In this document: one piece after another, positions 54,964 through 62,429 of the stretch
Layout of the letters: every line of letters begins with the position of its first letter
How positions within the stretch are numbered: the stretch's first letter is position 1
From: Synechococcus sp. UW105
GTDB taxonomy: Bacteria > Cyanobacteriota > Cyanobacteriia > PCC-6307 > Cyanobiaceae
DNA: 64,000 bases
Direction: 5' to 3'
Assembly (NCBI RefSeq): GCF_900473935.1
Contig: NZ_UCNN01000012.1
Span: 1-64,000 of the forward strand
The notes under the pieces: model-generated
Seen by the model: only the letters and a program-made list of their open reading frames with translations
Database searches by the model: none
What the model was told of the DNA's origin: nothing
Made by a program: the position numbers and the translations under genes

Positions 54964-55583
54964 TGCAAAGCGGTGATCTCCGCTTAGTTGTGGGGCTCGG
55001 AAATCCGGGGAAGCGTTATGCCAGCACGCGGCACAACGTTGGTTTCATGGCTCTGGAGACCTGGGCTCAGCGCGAGAACGTACGCTTCCGCACCATGACC
55101 AAGCTCCAGGGGGAGTTGGCGGAGGTGGGGTTAGGCAGTAACCGACTGCGGCTACTCATGCCTCAGACCTACATGAATGAGAGCGGACGATCGATTCGTG
55201 CAGCTCTCGATTGGTTTGATCTCTCTGTCGATCAGGTGCTTGTCCTCGTGGATGACATGGATCTACCTCTGGGACGATTGCGCCTGCGTGCCAAGGGCAG
55301 TGCTGGAGGCCACAACGGTTTGAAAAGCACGATTCAGCATCTCGGCACTCAGGATTTTGCTCGCCTTCGGATCGGTATCGGAGCTCCCGGTCGCTCGGCG
55401 GAGGAGCGGCGGGCCCGCACCGTATCTCACGTTCTTGGCAGCTTTCATCAGGCGGAACAGACCCTGCTTGACGAGGTGCTTGAAGAGGTCTTGCGTGGTC
55501 TCGTCTTGATTCAGAAGCAGGGGCTCGATCGCGCTGGCAATCATCTCAATGGCTTGCAGCTCGCAACGGAGGAGCAGGGATGA
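54963..55583 (+). CDS. pth: Peptidyl-tRNA hydrolase
   Basis: A 206-residue enzyme that frees tRNA from stalled peptidyl-tRNAs. LVVGLGNPGKRYASTRHNVGF carries catalytic His24; LLMPQTYMNESGRSI, VLVDDMDLPLGRLRLRAKGSAGGHNGLKS and FARLRIGIGAPG are the other family motifs. ATG 54963 (GTG 54960 also possible). Its last 4 bases overlap the DUF3146 start. Confidence 0.96.
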   Translation: MQSGDLRLVVGLGNPGKRYASTRHNVGFMALETWAQRENVRFRTMTKLQGELAEVGLGSNRLRLLMPQTYMNESGRSIRAALDWFDLSVDQVLVLVDDMDLPLGRLRLRAKGSAGGHNGLKSTIQHLGTQDFARLRIGIGAPGRSAEERRARTVSHVLGSFHQAEQTLLDEVLEEVLRGLVLIQKQGLDRAGNHLNGLQLATEEQG

Positions 55584-55837
55584 CGCCACTTCCTGTGACG
55601 AATGCTCATCTGAGAGTTCTGCGTCAGAGCTTTCAGGAGAAGTGCCTGGAGGGAGAGGTGAGTGCCGGAGGATTCTCCTGGCAGTTCTGCTGGTCTTTCG
55701 ATCGTGGAGAACTGACGGTTGAACCCTCGCTTGGAAGGGCCTTGATTCAGGACGCGTTGCTGCGCTTTTTGGTGAAGGCTGACTACCACCTTGAAGCAGG
55801 AGGTGATTACACCTTCACCGTTCGGTCACGTTTCTGA
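55580..55837 (+). CDS. DUF3146 protein
   Basis: An 85-residue protein with VSAGGFSWQFCWSFDRGELTVEPSLGRALIQDALLRFL, consistent with DUF3146, a cyanobacterial family of unknown function. Its ATGA overlap with pth suggests coupling. Its 3' end overlaps the convergent YqgF-like gene by 23 bp. Confidence 0.78.
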   Translation: MTPLPVTNAHLRVLRQSFQEKCLEGEVSAGGFSWQFCWSFDRGELTVEPSLGRALIQDALLRFLVKADYHLEAGGDYTFTVRSRF

Positions 55838-56285
55838 AGCCAGGCCCTCTTGATGGTGGCCTTGGCCACTCGAGCTGCTGGCCAAGGTGATCCTCCAGGA
55901 GAACAAGGGCTGCAATGGCATCCAGTTCGCATGGTGGAAGACGCAGGCCATGCGGCAGCAATCGCCTCCATCCTCGAGCTGGCCAGATCTGCCAGTACCG
56001 ATCCCTTGCTCTGAGGGTTGTACCGGCCTCATTCACCCGCACGATGGGGGCCAGATGCTGCAGCTGTTGATCCAAGCCGCTGCTGAATGTTCCGTTGCCA
56101 AGCACCAGAGAGGAGAGGTGCATGCGTTGGTGCCATTGATTGAGCTGCTCAACGGTCTGCTCCGTTGCCATGACGAGAGCATCGAGGACATGTCCTCTGG
56201 TGCAATCCGCCAGAACTAGGCCGCATTTGCTTCGACCAGGGTCGATGGCGACGACAAGACCGCTGCACGGATTAGCGGCGGTCAT
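55815..56285 (-). CDS. YqgF/RuvC-like RNase H-fold protein
   Basis: A 156-residue protein from ATG 56285. VVAIDPGRSKCGLVLAD is the first strand with the catalytic Asp; LVLGNGTFSSGLDQQLQHL and LPPCELDAIAALVLLEDHLG supply the later acidic residues. It resembles the Holliday-junction resolvase/YqgF fold seen in cyanobacteria. Substrate not known. It overlaps the DUF3084 gene by 14 bp and DUF3146 by 23 bp. Confidence 0.8.
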   Translation of the reverse strand: MTAANPCSGLVVAIDPGRSKCGLVLADCTRGHVLDALVMATEQTVEQLNQWHQRMHLSSLVLGNGTFSSGLDQQLQHLAPIVRVNEAGTTLRARDRYWQIWPARGWRRLLPHGLRLPPCELDAIAALVLLEDHLGQQLEWPRPPSRGPGFRNVTER

Positions 56286-57477
56286 TGCTTCTGGGCTGGG
56301 GGATCTCTCCCATCGGTTCAATGGTCACCATCACAGGATCTGCAGTGTCGCTGCGACGCAATGCCAGCACGCGAAGCTCGACCCTTGAGGGGGCACGACT
56401 GAGCAGTGTGCTGCCGAGCTGATTGAGGGCGTTTGCGTCGAACTGCAGGCCCTGCACGAGCGATCCTCGCCGCTGGGCTTCGGCCAGAGCCGATGCGAGC
56501 AGCAGGTTGAGGCGGTTGCGAATCGCTTCAGCGTCGGTTTCGGATCGCTCCAAGGCCGTGCGGGCGAGCACTGCATCTCGTTCGACCACAGTGGTGTTGG
56601 GCCGCACCTCAGGGAAGGCGTAAACAACTTTCTCGCCCAAAAGCACATTGGCTGCCGAGCGAATGTTCACCACCCAGGTGCCCGGTTTTTTGATGGTGGA
56701 TTCCACGCCTTCAATATCGTTGCGGGGAACAAGAAGGATCTGGCGATCAGGGCTCTCGCCAGGCAGCACTCTTTGATAGGCCTGTTGATTGGCTTCTCGT
56801 AGCAGCTGATCGATCACTTGCTTCGCCTGTCCAGGATTGTCGAGGCGAAGGGTTGCGGTGGCCAGTGGCTGGCCGCTGCTGAGAACCACATTGCCAAGCC
56901 GCAGCGCAAGGCGTTGTTTCTCGAGTTCCCGCAGTTCTGCTTCCCCTTTGTTGATGCGCTCGCGCACATCGTTCAGTTCTTGTTCTGTGCGTTGGATTTC
57001 GGCATCACGAGCCTGCACATCGCGACTGAGGCGCTGACGCTCGGCCTCCAGTCTCTGCCGCTGCTGTTGCAGGGGCACCAGAGTTTTTCTCAGCGCATCA
57101 GCTTTGGCCTGGGCGGTGGCGAGTTCTTGACGGGCCCGTTGTCGTTCCGCCTGGGCTTGTTTCACTTCCCTGGTTGCTCCAGCCTGCGCATCACGACTGC
57201 GCTCCAGTTCCTTGCGACTTGAGCGCAATTTCTCCTGTAATGCATTCAGTTCGAACAGTCCTACGCGCAGCTGTCTGCTGACCAGCAACATCAATCCCAG
57301 TGACAGTGCGGAGATCAGGCTGCCGGTCAACACTGTGATCACAACGGCAGTGCTGCGCGGCCTCAGACCCAGCAGGCTCAGACGTGCTTTGCCGACACGT
57401 GAGCCAAGACGATCGCCCAGGGTGGCGAGTACGCCACCAAGTACGAGCAGAGTGAGAATCAGCAGCCAGCCGGTCAA
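56272..57477 (-). CDS. DUF3084 membrane-anchored coiled-coil protein
   Basis: A 401-residue protein, TTG start at 57477 (no in-frame ATG near). Two hydrophobic segments at the N-terminus, WLLILTLLVLGGVLATLGDR and AVVITVLTGSLISALSLGLM, are followed by a long coiled coil (about residues 75-190, rich in E/R/Q/L). The C-terminal domain has VVNIRSAANVLLGEKVVYAFPEVRPN. The pattern matches DUF3084, conserved in cyanobacteria with no known function. Confidence 0.83.
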   Translation of the reverse strand: MTGWLLILTLLVLGGVLATLGDRLGSRVGKARLSLLGLRPRSTAVVITVLTGSLISALSLGLMLLVSRQLRVGLFELNALQEKLRSSRKELERSRDAQAGATREVKQAQAERQRARQELATAQAKADALRKTLVPLQQQRQRLEAERQRLSRDVQARDAEIQRTEQELNDVRERINKGEAELRELEKQRLALRLGNVVLSSGQPLATATLRLDNPGQAKQVIDQLLREANQQAYQRVLPGESPDRQILLVPRNDIEGVESTIKKPGTWVVNIRSAANVLLGEKVVYAFPEVRPNTTVVERDAVLARTALERSETDAEAIRNRLNLLLASALAEAQRRGSLVQGLQFDANALNQLGSTLLSRAPSRVELRVLALRRSDTADPVMVTIEPMGEIPQPRSNDRR

Positions 57478-57538
57478 CGTTCCTTAGTGGTTGGGGGGTG
57501 ACCTTGCCAACCGACAGTCATTCTCACCCTTTGAATCC

Positions 57539-58267
57539 CTAGCTGAATTTCTTCGCTAGGGCGATTGGATCGAGCACTGTGATCTTTTTGCGGTCGATCT
57601 CAACCAGTCCTGAATTGCGCAGATCGCCCAGCAACCGTGTGATCGTTACCCGGGTGGAGCCAATGGCTTCGGCGATCGCCTGATGAGATAGGCGTAGGTC
57701 GATGGTGATACCGCGATCGCTGGGAACACCAAAATCACGGCAGAGAACGAGCAAGAAGCTGACCAGGCGGGAGGACATGTCCCGATGGGTCAATGTCTCG
57801 ATCATGGTCTCCGTTTGCAGGATGCGGCTCGAAAGCCCCTGCAGTAGCAGCAGGCCGACGCCAGAGTCGGCTTCGATCGCCTGGCGTACTGACCCGGCTG
57901 GAGCGGTGATCATTTCCACCCTGGTGAAGGCGACTGAGTGATAAAACCGGTCGGAGCGATGGCCAGTCAGCAGGGAGAGGACGCCAAACAGGCTGTTTTC
58001 CCTTAGCAGTGCCACCGTGATCTCTTCGCCGGACTCATAGACCCGAGAGAGGCGCACTGCACCTCGGCGGATCAGATAAACACGTTCGGCAGGATCGCCC
58101 GGGAAGAAAATTGTTTTGCCCCGCTCAACCATTTCCGTGGAGGCGCCATCAAGGCCACGGATCACGTCCATCAAAGTGCGTGGCTTCTGCTCGGAGGCGT
58201 TGGCGAGGTTCACCGGCCCTGTAAGTGGAGAGACGGTACGGCTGAAACCGTGCATGACTCCAGGCAT
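57539..58267 (-). CDS. ntcA: Global nitrogen regulator NtcA
   Basis: A 242-residue CRP/FNR-family regulator. The N-terminal sensor domain ([38 protein letters not shown]) binds 2-oxoglutarate; the C-terminal helix-turn-helix [20 protein letters not shown] (then LGDLRNSG) is the exact NtcA recognition motif. It activates nitrogen-assimilation genes when nitrogen is scarce. The start is ATG 58267 or 58255. Its own promoter at 58289-58330 carries a perfect NtcA box, pointing to autoregulation. Confidence 0.96.
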   Translation of the reverse strand: MPGVMHGFSRTVSPLTGPVNLANASEQKPRTLMDVIRGLDGASTEMVERGKTIFFPGDPAERVYLIRRGAVRLSRVYESGEEITVALLRENSLFGVLSLLTGHRSDRFYHSVAFTRVEMITAPAGSVRQAIEADSGVGLLLLQGLSSRILQTETMIETLTHRDMSSRLVSFLLVLCRDFGVPSDRGITIDLRLSHQAIAEAIGSTRVTITRLLGDLRNSGLVEIDRKKITVLDPIALAKKFS

Positions 58268-58288
58268 GAAGACACTGCTGATCTCCAG

Positions 58289-58330
58289 AAGTTAAGGATG
58301 AACTTTGTCGACTCGTGTAGCAACAGGTAC
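58289..58330 (-). promoter_or_regulatory. NtcA-activated promoter of ntcA (autoregulation)
   Basis: On the minus strand, GTACCTGTTGCTAC is a perfect GTA-N8-TAC box (58317-58330), followed after exactly 22 bases by TAACTT (58289-58294), a TAN3T -10 element. This is the class II NtcA-activated layout. It lies in the 68 bp gap between the rph stop and the ntcA start, about 50 bases before the ntcA ATG. Confidence 0.85.
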
Positions 58331-58335
58331 GGAAT

Positions 58336-59082
58336 TCAGCGCTCGTTCAGCGCCAGTCGTTGTGCTGCCATCAATTGGGTCAGGCTCGGTTCGGCAAGGT
58401 CGAGCAGCTGATTGAGCTGTTGCCGGCTGAAGGACGCACCTTCCGCTGTGCCTTGAATCTCTAACAGATTGCCGCTGCTAGCCATCACCACGTTCATGTC
58501 CACATCCGCTCGGCAGTCTTCGCTGTAGTCGAGGTCGAGAAGACCGTTGCCTGCGAGAAGGCCGACGGAAACGGCGGCCACTTGTTGGGTGATGGGCTGT
58601 CGCTGCACCAGCCCTGTCTCCAGAAGTTTGTTGCAGGCATATTGGAGGGCGACCCAGGCCCCTGTGATCGATGCTGTACGGGTTCCGGCATCAGCCTGAA
58701 TCACGTCGCAATCGATCAGCAGCGTGTTTTCCCCAAGCGCTTCCATGTCGATGCAGGCGCGCAAGCTGCGACCGATCAGGCGCTGAATCTCCTGGGTGCG
58801 GCCCGAGAGTTTCATCAGCTCTCGCTTCTGGCGTTCAGGGGTAGACCCTGGCAACAGGCGGTATTCCGCGCTTAACCAGCCTTTCCCCTCACCTTTTCGC
58901 CAGCGGGGTACGCCCTCCTGGTGGCAGATGCTGCAAAGCACGGCGGTCTCTCCGGTGTGGACAATCAGCGAACTGAGGGCAAAGCCCATAGGATCCCAAC
59001 TGATCGAGAACGGGCGCAGATCAGCGGCTGTGCGGCCACCGGCACGCACGGAGTTGCCGCCATGGCTGGTATGAGCTGTCAT
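58336..59082 (-). CDS. rph: Ribonuclease PH
   Basis: A 248-residue phosphorolytic exoribonuclease that trims tRNA 3' ends. RAGGRTAADLRPFSIS, GKGWLSAEYRLLPGSTPER, GRTQEIQRLIGRSLRA, IDCDVIQADAGTRTASITG and LDLDYSEDCRADVDMNVVM are standard motifs. ATG 59082. The ntcA promoter lies just past its stop. Confidence 0.95.
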   Translation of the reverse strand: MTAHTSHGGNSVRAGGRTAADLRPFSISWDPMGFALSSLIVHTGETAVLCSICHQEGVPRWRKGEGKGWLSAEYRLLPGSTPERQKRELMKLSGRTQEIQRLIGRSLRACIDMEALGENTLLIDCDVIQADAGTRTASITGAWVALQYACNKLLETGLVQRQPITQQVAAVSVGLLAGNGLLDLDYSEDCRADVDMNVVMASSGNLLEIQGTAEGASFSRQQLNQLLDLAEPSLTQLMAAQRLALNER

Positions 59083-59273
59083 GGCCAGAGCCTGGGGAGA
59101 GGGGGGTGGCTTGAGCCTGGCAGGTGGCCAGCTCGCTACCTGCGTCTTGTGCGGGCAGGGCGAGAGGGACGCTGCGGACCTTTACACCAGGGATAGTGTC
59201 AGAGTGCTTGTAAACCTGGCCGGCGGCGCTAGGTTTGAATTCAGCGGGATACTCCCGGACGCGCGAGAACTTG

Positions 59274-59882
59274 ATGACAGCGAGCCTCAGCACTAGCCAT
59301 CGTCCCGGTGATTCCCGATTGGCGGATCATCGGACTCTGGAGCGTGCAGGGCTTCATCCGCTGCCTTTGCCCGCGCCGCGGCCACCCTTGCATCTGGTTT
59401 CACCAGAAGGGGAGCTGCAAGTCCACACCGCTCCTTATCGCGGCAGTTTTGCCACTGTTCTCAGTCAGGCGCTTCGCTCAGCTGGGCTCGGCAGTCGCGT
59501 CATGGTGGTGCAGTTTCTGAAGGGTGGTGTGGCCCAGGGTCCGGAGCGTCGCCTCACCCTCTGTGGTCGGCTGCAGTGGCTTCGCCCTGATTTGGCCTGC
59601 TGCCTGGCCGATCCCGCTGCCGATCAGAGCCCGGATGTCAGGGCCGCTGTGGAGGCCCTATGGGTTGAGTGTCGGCAGCATCTGCTCGCAGGCGATCTGG
59701 ATCATCTGGTGCTGGATGAGTTGGGTCTTGCTGTTGCTTTGGGTTACCTGGATGAACAGGAGGTTCGCAGCACGCTCGACCAGCGGCCGGGCTCTATGGA
59801 TGTGATCGTGACGGGTCCATCCATTCCAGACTCCCTGATGGACATGGCCGATCAGGTCACCGAATTGCGTCGAGGTTTCTAA
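59274..59882 (+). CDS. Cobalamin adenosyltransferase-like protein lacking Walker A
   Basis: A 202-residue protein from ATG 59274. It aligns with CobO/BtuR along LQVHTAPYRGSFATVLSQAL, RSAGLGSRVMVVQFLKGG and LVLDELGLAVALGYL (the Walker B DEL). The P-loop, normally GDGKGKTT, reads APYRGSFA at 53-60: glycines and the key Lys and Thr are gone. It may not bind ATP in the usual way, or may have another role. cobS in this window shows the strain makes a cobamide. The stop overlaps dcd by one base (TAATG). Confidence 0.8.
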   Translation: MTASLSTSHRPGDSRLADHRTLERAGLHPLPLPAPRPPLHLVSPEGELQVHTAPYRGSFATVLSQALRSAGLGSRVMVVQFLKGGVAQGPERRLTLCGRLQWLRPDLACCLADPAADQSPDVRAAVEALWVECRQHLLAGDLDHLVLDELGLAVALGYLDEQEVRSTLDQRPGSMDVIVTGPSIPDSLMDMADQVTELRRGF

Positions 59883-60475
59883 TGCTCAAGAACGATCGCT
59901 GGATCACCGAGCAGGCTTCTGGCGGCATGCTTGAGCCGTTTCAGTCAGGGTTGGTGCGCCATCTCGACCCTGAACAGCGGAAGAGCCCTGTGCTCAGTTT
60001 TGGCTGTTCCTCCTATGGCTATGACCTTCGTCTCTCGCCCCAGGAATTTCTGATCTTTAAGCATGTGCCTGGCACGGTGATGAACCCCAAGCGGTTCAAC
60101 CCAGCCAATCTTGAACCGACTGAGCTTCATCACGACGAAGACGGCGCCTATTTCATCCTTCCGGCTCATTCCTATGGGCTTGGTGTTGCCCTCGAGAAGA
60201 TGAAGGTGCCGCCGAATATCACGGTGATTTGCCTTGGCAAGAGCACTTATGCGCGGCTCGGCATCATCGTGAATACCACTCCTGCTGAAGCCAGTTGGGA
60301 GGGGCATCTCACCCTGGAATTCAGCAATAGCTCCGGAGCGGATTGCCGCATCTATGCCAACGAAGGCATCTGTCAGCTGTTGTTCTTTGAAGGCGACCCC
60401 TGCGACACCACCTACAGCGATCGGCAGGGCAAGTATCAGCACCAGCCTGAGAGGGTGACGTTGGCAAAGGTCTGA
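59882..60475 (+). CDS. dcd: dCTP deaminase
   Basis: A 197-residue enzyme converting dCTP to dUTP (possibly bifunctional to dUMP). LSFGCSSYGYDLRLSP, and the key GKSTYARLGIIVNTTPAEASWEG with the catalytic Glu, then GICQLLFFEGDPCDTTY are typical. ATG overlaps the upstream stop. Together with thyX it forms the pyrimidine-deoxynucleotide supply. Confidence 0.93.
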   Translation: MLKNDRWITEQASGGMLEPFQSGLVRHLDPEQRKSPVLSFGCSSYGYDLRLSPQEFLIFKHVPGTVMNPKRFNPANLEPTELHHDEDGAYFILPAHSYGLGVALEKMKVPPNITVICLGKSTYARLGIIVNTTPAEASWEGHLTLEFSNSSGADCRIYANEGICQLLFFEGDPCDTTYSDRQGKYQHQPERVTLAKV

Positions 60476-60487
60476 AGGCTCTCCCCT

Positions 60488-61213
60488 TCAGGGAGCCAGT
60501 CTGGCCTTGTGTAATCGGGTTTTTTCGTACCAGGCCGCGAACTCCGGAGCCCATTGCTGCAAGTGCGGCCACATCAGATCGCACAACTCACGGATTTCTT
60601 GCTGGGCATCGAGCTTGGCTCTTAGATCCATGAAGTGAAGGAAAGCACGAAGACTGAAGCTCACAACAAAGTGCTGGCGGTAGTCGAAGGGAAGGATTCC
60701 ACGGGCATGCTCCTCGGCAAATCCGCCCTGCAGCAGGTCGCGATAGCGCTCAGCTCCCTGGCGACAGAGTTGGAGGTCCTGTGCTCGTTGCTCCTCGCTG
60801 TAGGCATATTTCTTGCCTTGCCGATCGCTGTAGGTGCCTAAGGGGCGTAGGTAGAACACTTCCTCGAGGTCCAGTTCACCGTTGGCTGCACGGCAGATTC
60901 GATCGCCGGTGTAGCGCATGGATTGAACGTCGAAACTCACGCCTACCCGGTGGGTGCGGGCCTGCTGCATCACTGAATGGGGAAACCAGCCCACGTTCAG
61001 CACGATCTGGGCATGTTCGAGTGGGCCGTAATGGCCACGTTCCCCAGCGAGGAGCCGTTTCACACAAACTTCGCCAGCACGGCGTTCATCCGGCCACTGG
61101 TCTCGATCCCCGGCCACGAAGCCTTCGCTGTAGTCCTGATGCATGCCGGCATACACACACTGCTGAGGGTTGGGTGTGGCGGCGATCAAGTCGACCCGGA
61201 AGCGAGGATCCAT
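60488..61213 (-). CDS. thyX: FAD-dependent thymidylate synthase
   Basis: A 241-residue flavoenzyme that makes dTMP from dUMP. The signature region reads QQARTHRVGVSFDVQSMRYT, a cyanobacterial version of RHRxxSxNExSxRY; HAQIVLNVGWFPHSV and QHFVVSFSLRAFLHFMDLR also match. ATG 61213 gives normal length; a frame start at 61252 adds nothing conserved. Convergent with dcd, 12 bp gap. Confidence 0.94.
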   Translation of the reverse strand: MDPRFRVDLIAATPNPQQCVYAGMHQDYSEGFVAGDRDQWPDERRAGEVCVKRLLAGERGHYGPLEHAQIVLNVGWFPHSVMQQARTHRVGVSFDVQSMRYTGDRICRAANGELDLEEVFYLRPLGTYSDRQGKKYAYSEEQRAQDLQLCRQGAERYRDLLQGGFAEEHARGILPFDYRQHFVVSFSLRAFLHFMDLRAKLDAQQEIRELCDLMWPHLQQWAPEFAAWYEKTRLHKARLAP

Positions 61214-61263
61214 GGCGGATGGGAATGAAATGAACGGGTCTTGGCCGATCATGGCCGTTTCTT

Positions 61264-61824
61264 TCAGCCGTGGCTGCGAGGCCCGGCACTGCCGGATGTG
61301 GCTGTAGCAATTGAATCGACAGGTTCTAGAGCGCTAATGCTGCCGATCCCTGAGAACTGCGGTAGGGGTGTTGCTTCGATCAGTGCTGTGCTGAGGGCTT
61401 CAAGTTCGGCGGGTGTGCGCACACCAAGCGATCTGCCGCGGAGCTCCCCATCGGCGTCGAACAGATTCAACTGAGGAATGCCGTTGACCTCATAGCGGTC
61501 AATCAAGTCTTGCCATTGGGGGTTGTCGATATTGATCAGCACCACATCCATCCGTCCGCTGGTGCGTCGTTCGGTGTCCAGCATCGCTGGTGCCATCTCC
61601 CGGCAGGCCTCGCACCAGTCGGCATAAAACTCGAGCATGGTTGGAGCTTGATTGCTCAGAGCCACTTCCGGCGAAAGTGATCGCCGCGCGAGTTGATCCA
61701 TCGGTGATTCCGCCGACATGCCATTGCGCAGCAAAAAGAGCACCACCGCCAACACCACAGCGCTGATGACAAGCAGGATCTTTTGCAGTGCGCTCAGGCT
61801 CGCGGACGCGGACTGACCGGTCAT
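61264..61824 (-). CDS. Membrane-anchored thioredoxin-like protein (HCF164/TxlA type)
   Basis: A 186-residue protein with one N-terminal helix (LLVISAVVLAVVLFLLRNG) and a thioredoxin domain: MLEFYADWCEACREMAPAM (WCEAC active site), VVLINIDNPQWQDLIDRY, NGIPQLNLFDADGE with the cis-Pro. TxlA/HCF164 proteins face the lumen or periplasm and supply electrons for cytochrome maturation. Same strand as thyX, 50 bp upstream. Confidence 0.9.
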   Translation of the reverse strand: MTGQSASASLSALQKILLVISAVVLAVVLFLLRNGMSAESPMDQLARRSLSPEVALSNQAPTMLEFYADWCEACREMAPAMLDTERRTSGRMDVVLINIDNPQWQDLIDRYEVNGIPQLNLFDADGELRGRSLGVRTPAELEALSTALIEATPLPQFSGIGSISALEPVDSIATATSGSAGPRSHG

Positions 61825-61903
61825 GCCGAACTTCAGAGACGGACTTCACTCTGGCAGGCTCTCGTGAACGGCGTTGCTAGCGTTTGATCAAGCGCGACTG
61901 CCG

Positions 61904-62407
61904 ATGCCGCTGCTGAGATTTTTGCTGCTGCCTTTTCGTGCGCCATTGGTGCTCCTCCTGTTCGGGGTAGCGACGGTGATGGGCCACCACTGGACCGTGT
62001 TCCAGCAGGAGCTGATTCAAGGGGAAGGCCTGGATCCTCAGATCTATTGGACGGTGGAGGTGGTCCAGTCTCTGGTGGTGGTGATCATTTGCACCATGCC
62101 GGATTTGCTGCTTCGTCAAATCTCGATGCTGATGGCCTCTAGCAGGGTTTTCAGCCTCGTGGTCACCTTGCTCTTGGTGATTACAGGTGGTTTGTATGTC
62201 TTGCAGCTGAAGTTGCTGGCTGATGTGCTGATTCTTGCCTCAGCTGTGCTTTTGGCTCGTTTGGATCTCACCCGAATCAGGGTGGTGCCGCCGCCTGTCG
62301 TGATGGCGTTCTGGATGGCGATGATTGTGCTGGCTGGGATCTGGCTGGGCCATTCCTTGCCGAGCCCGCTTTGGCCACTGGCGGCTTCAGCGTCGATCAG
62401 TTTCTGA
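61904..62407 (+). CDS. Hypothetical four- or five-helix membrane protein
   Basis: A 167-residue protein, ATG 61904 (MPLLRFLLLPFRAPLVLLLF); a TTG at 61874 would add ten residues. Very hydrophobic with four or five helices, and LMASSRVFSLVVTLLLVITG and VMAFWMAMIVLAGIWLGH. No known function. A homologous family occurs in cyanobacteria. Confidence 0.7.
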   Translation: MPLLRFLLLPFRAPLVLLLFGVATVMGHHWTVFQQELIQGEGLDPQIYWTVEVVQSLVVVIICTMPDLLLRQISMLMASSRVFSLVVTLLLVITGGLYVLQLKLLADVLILASAVLLARLDLTRIRVVPPPVVMAFWMAMIVLAGIWLGHSLPSPLWPLAASASISF

Positions 62408-62429
62408 ATCTGAAACAGATCCCCCCAGG

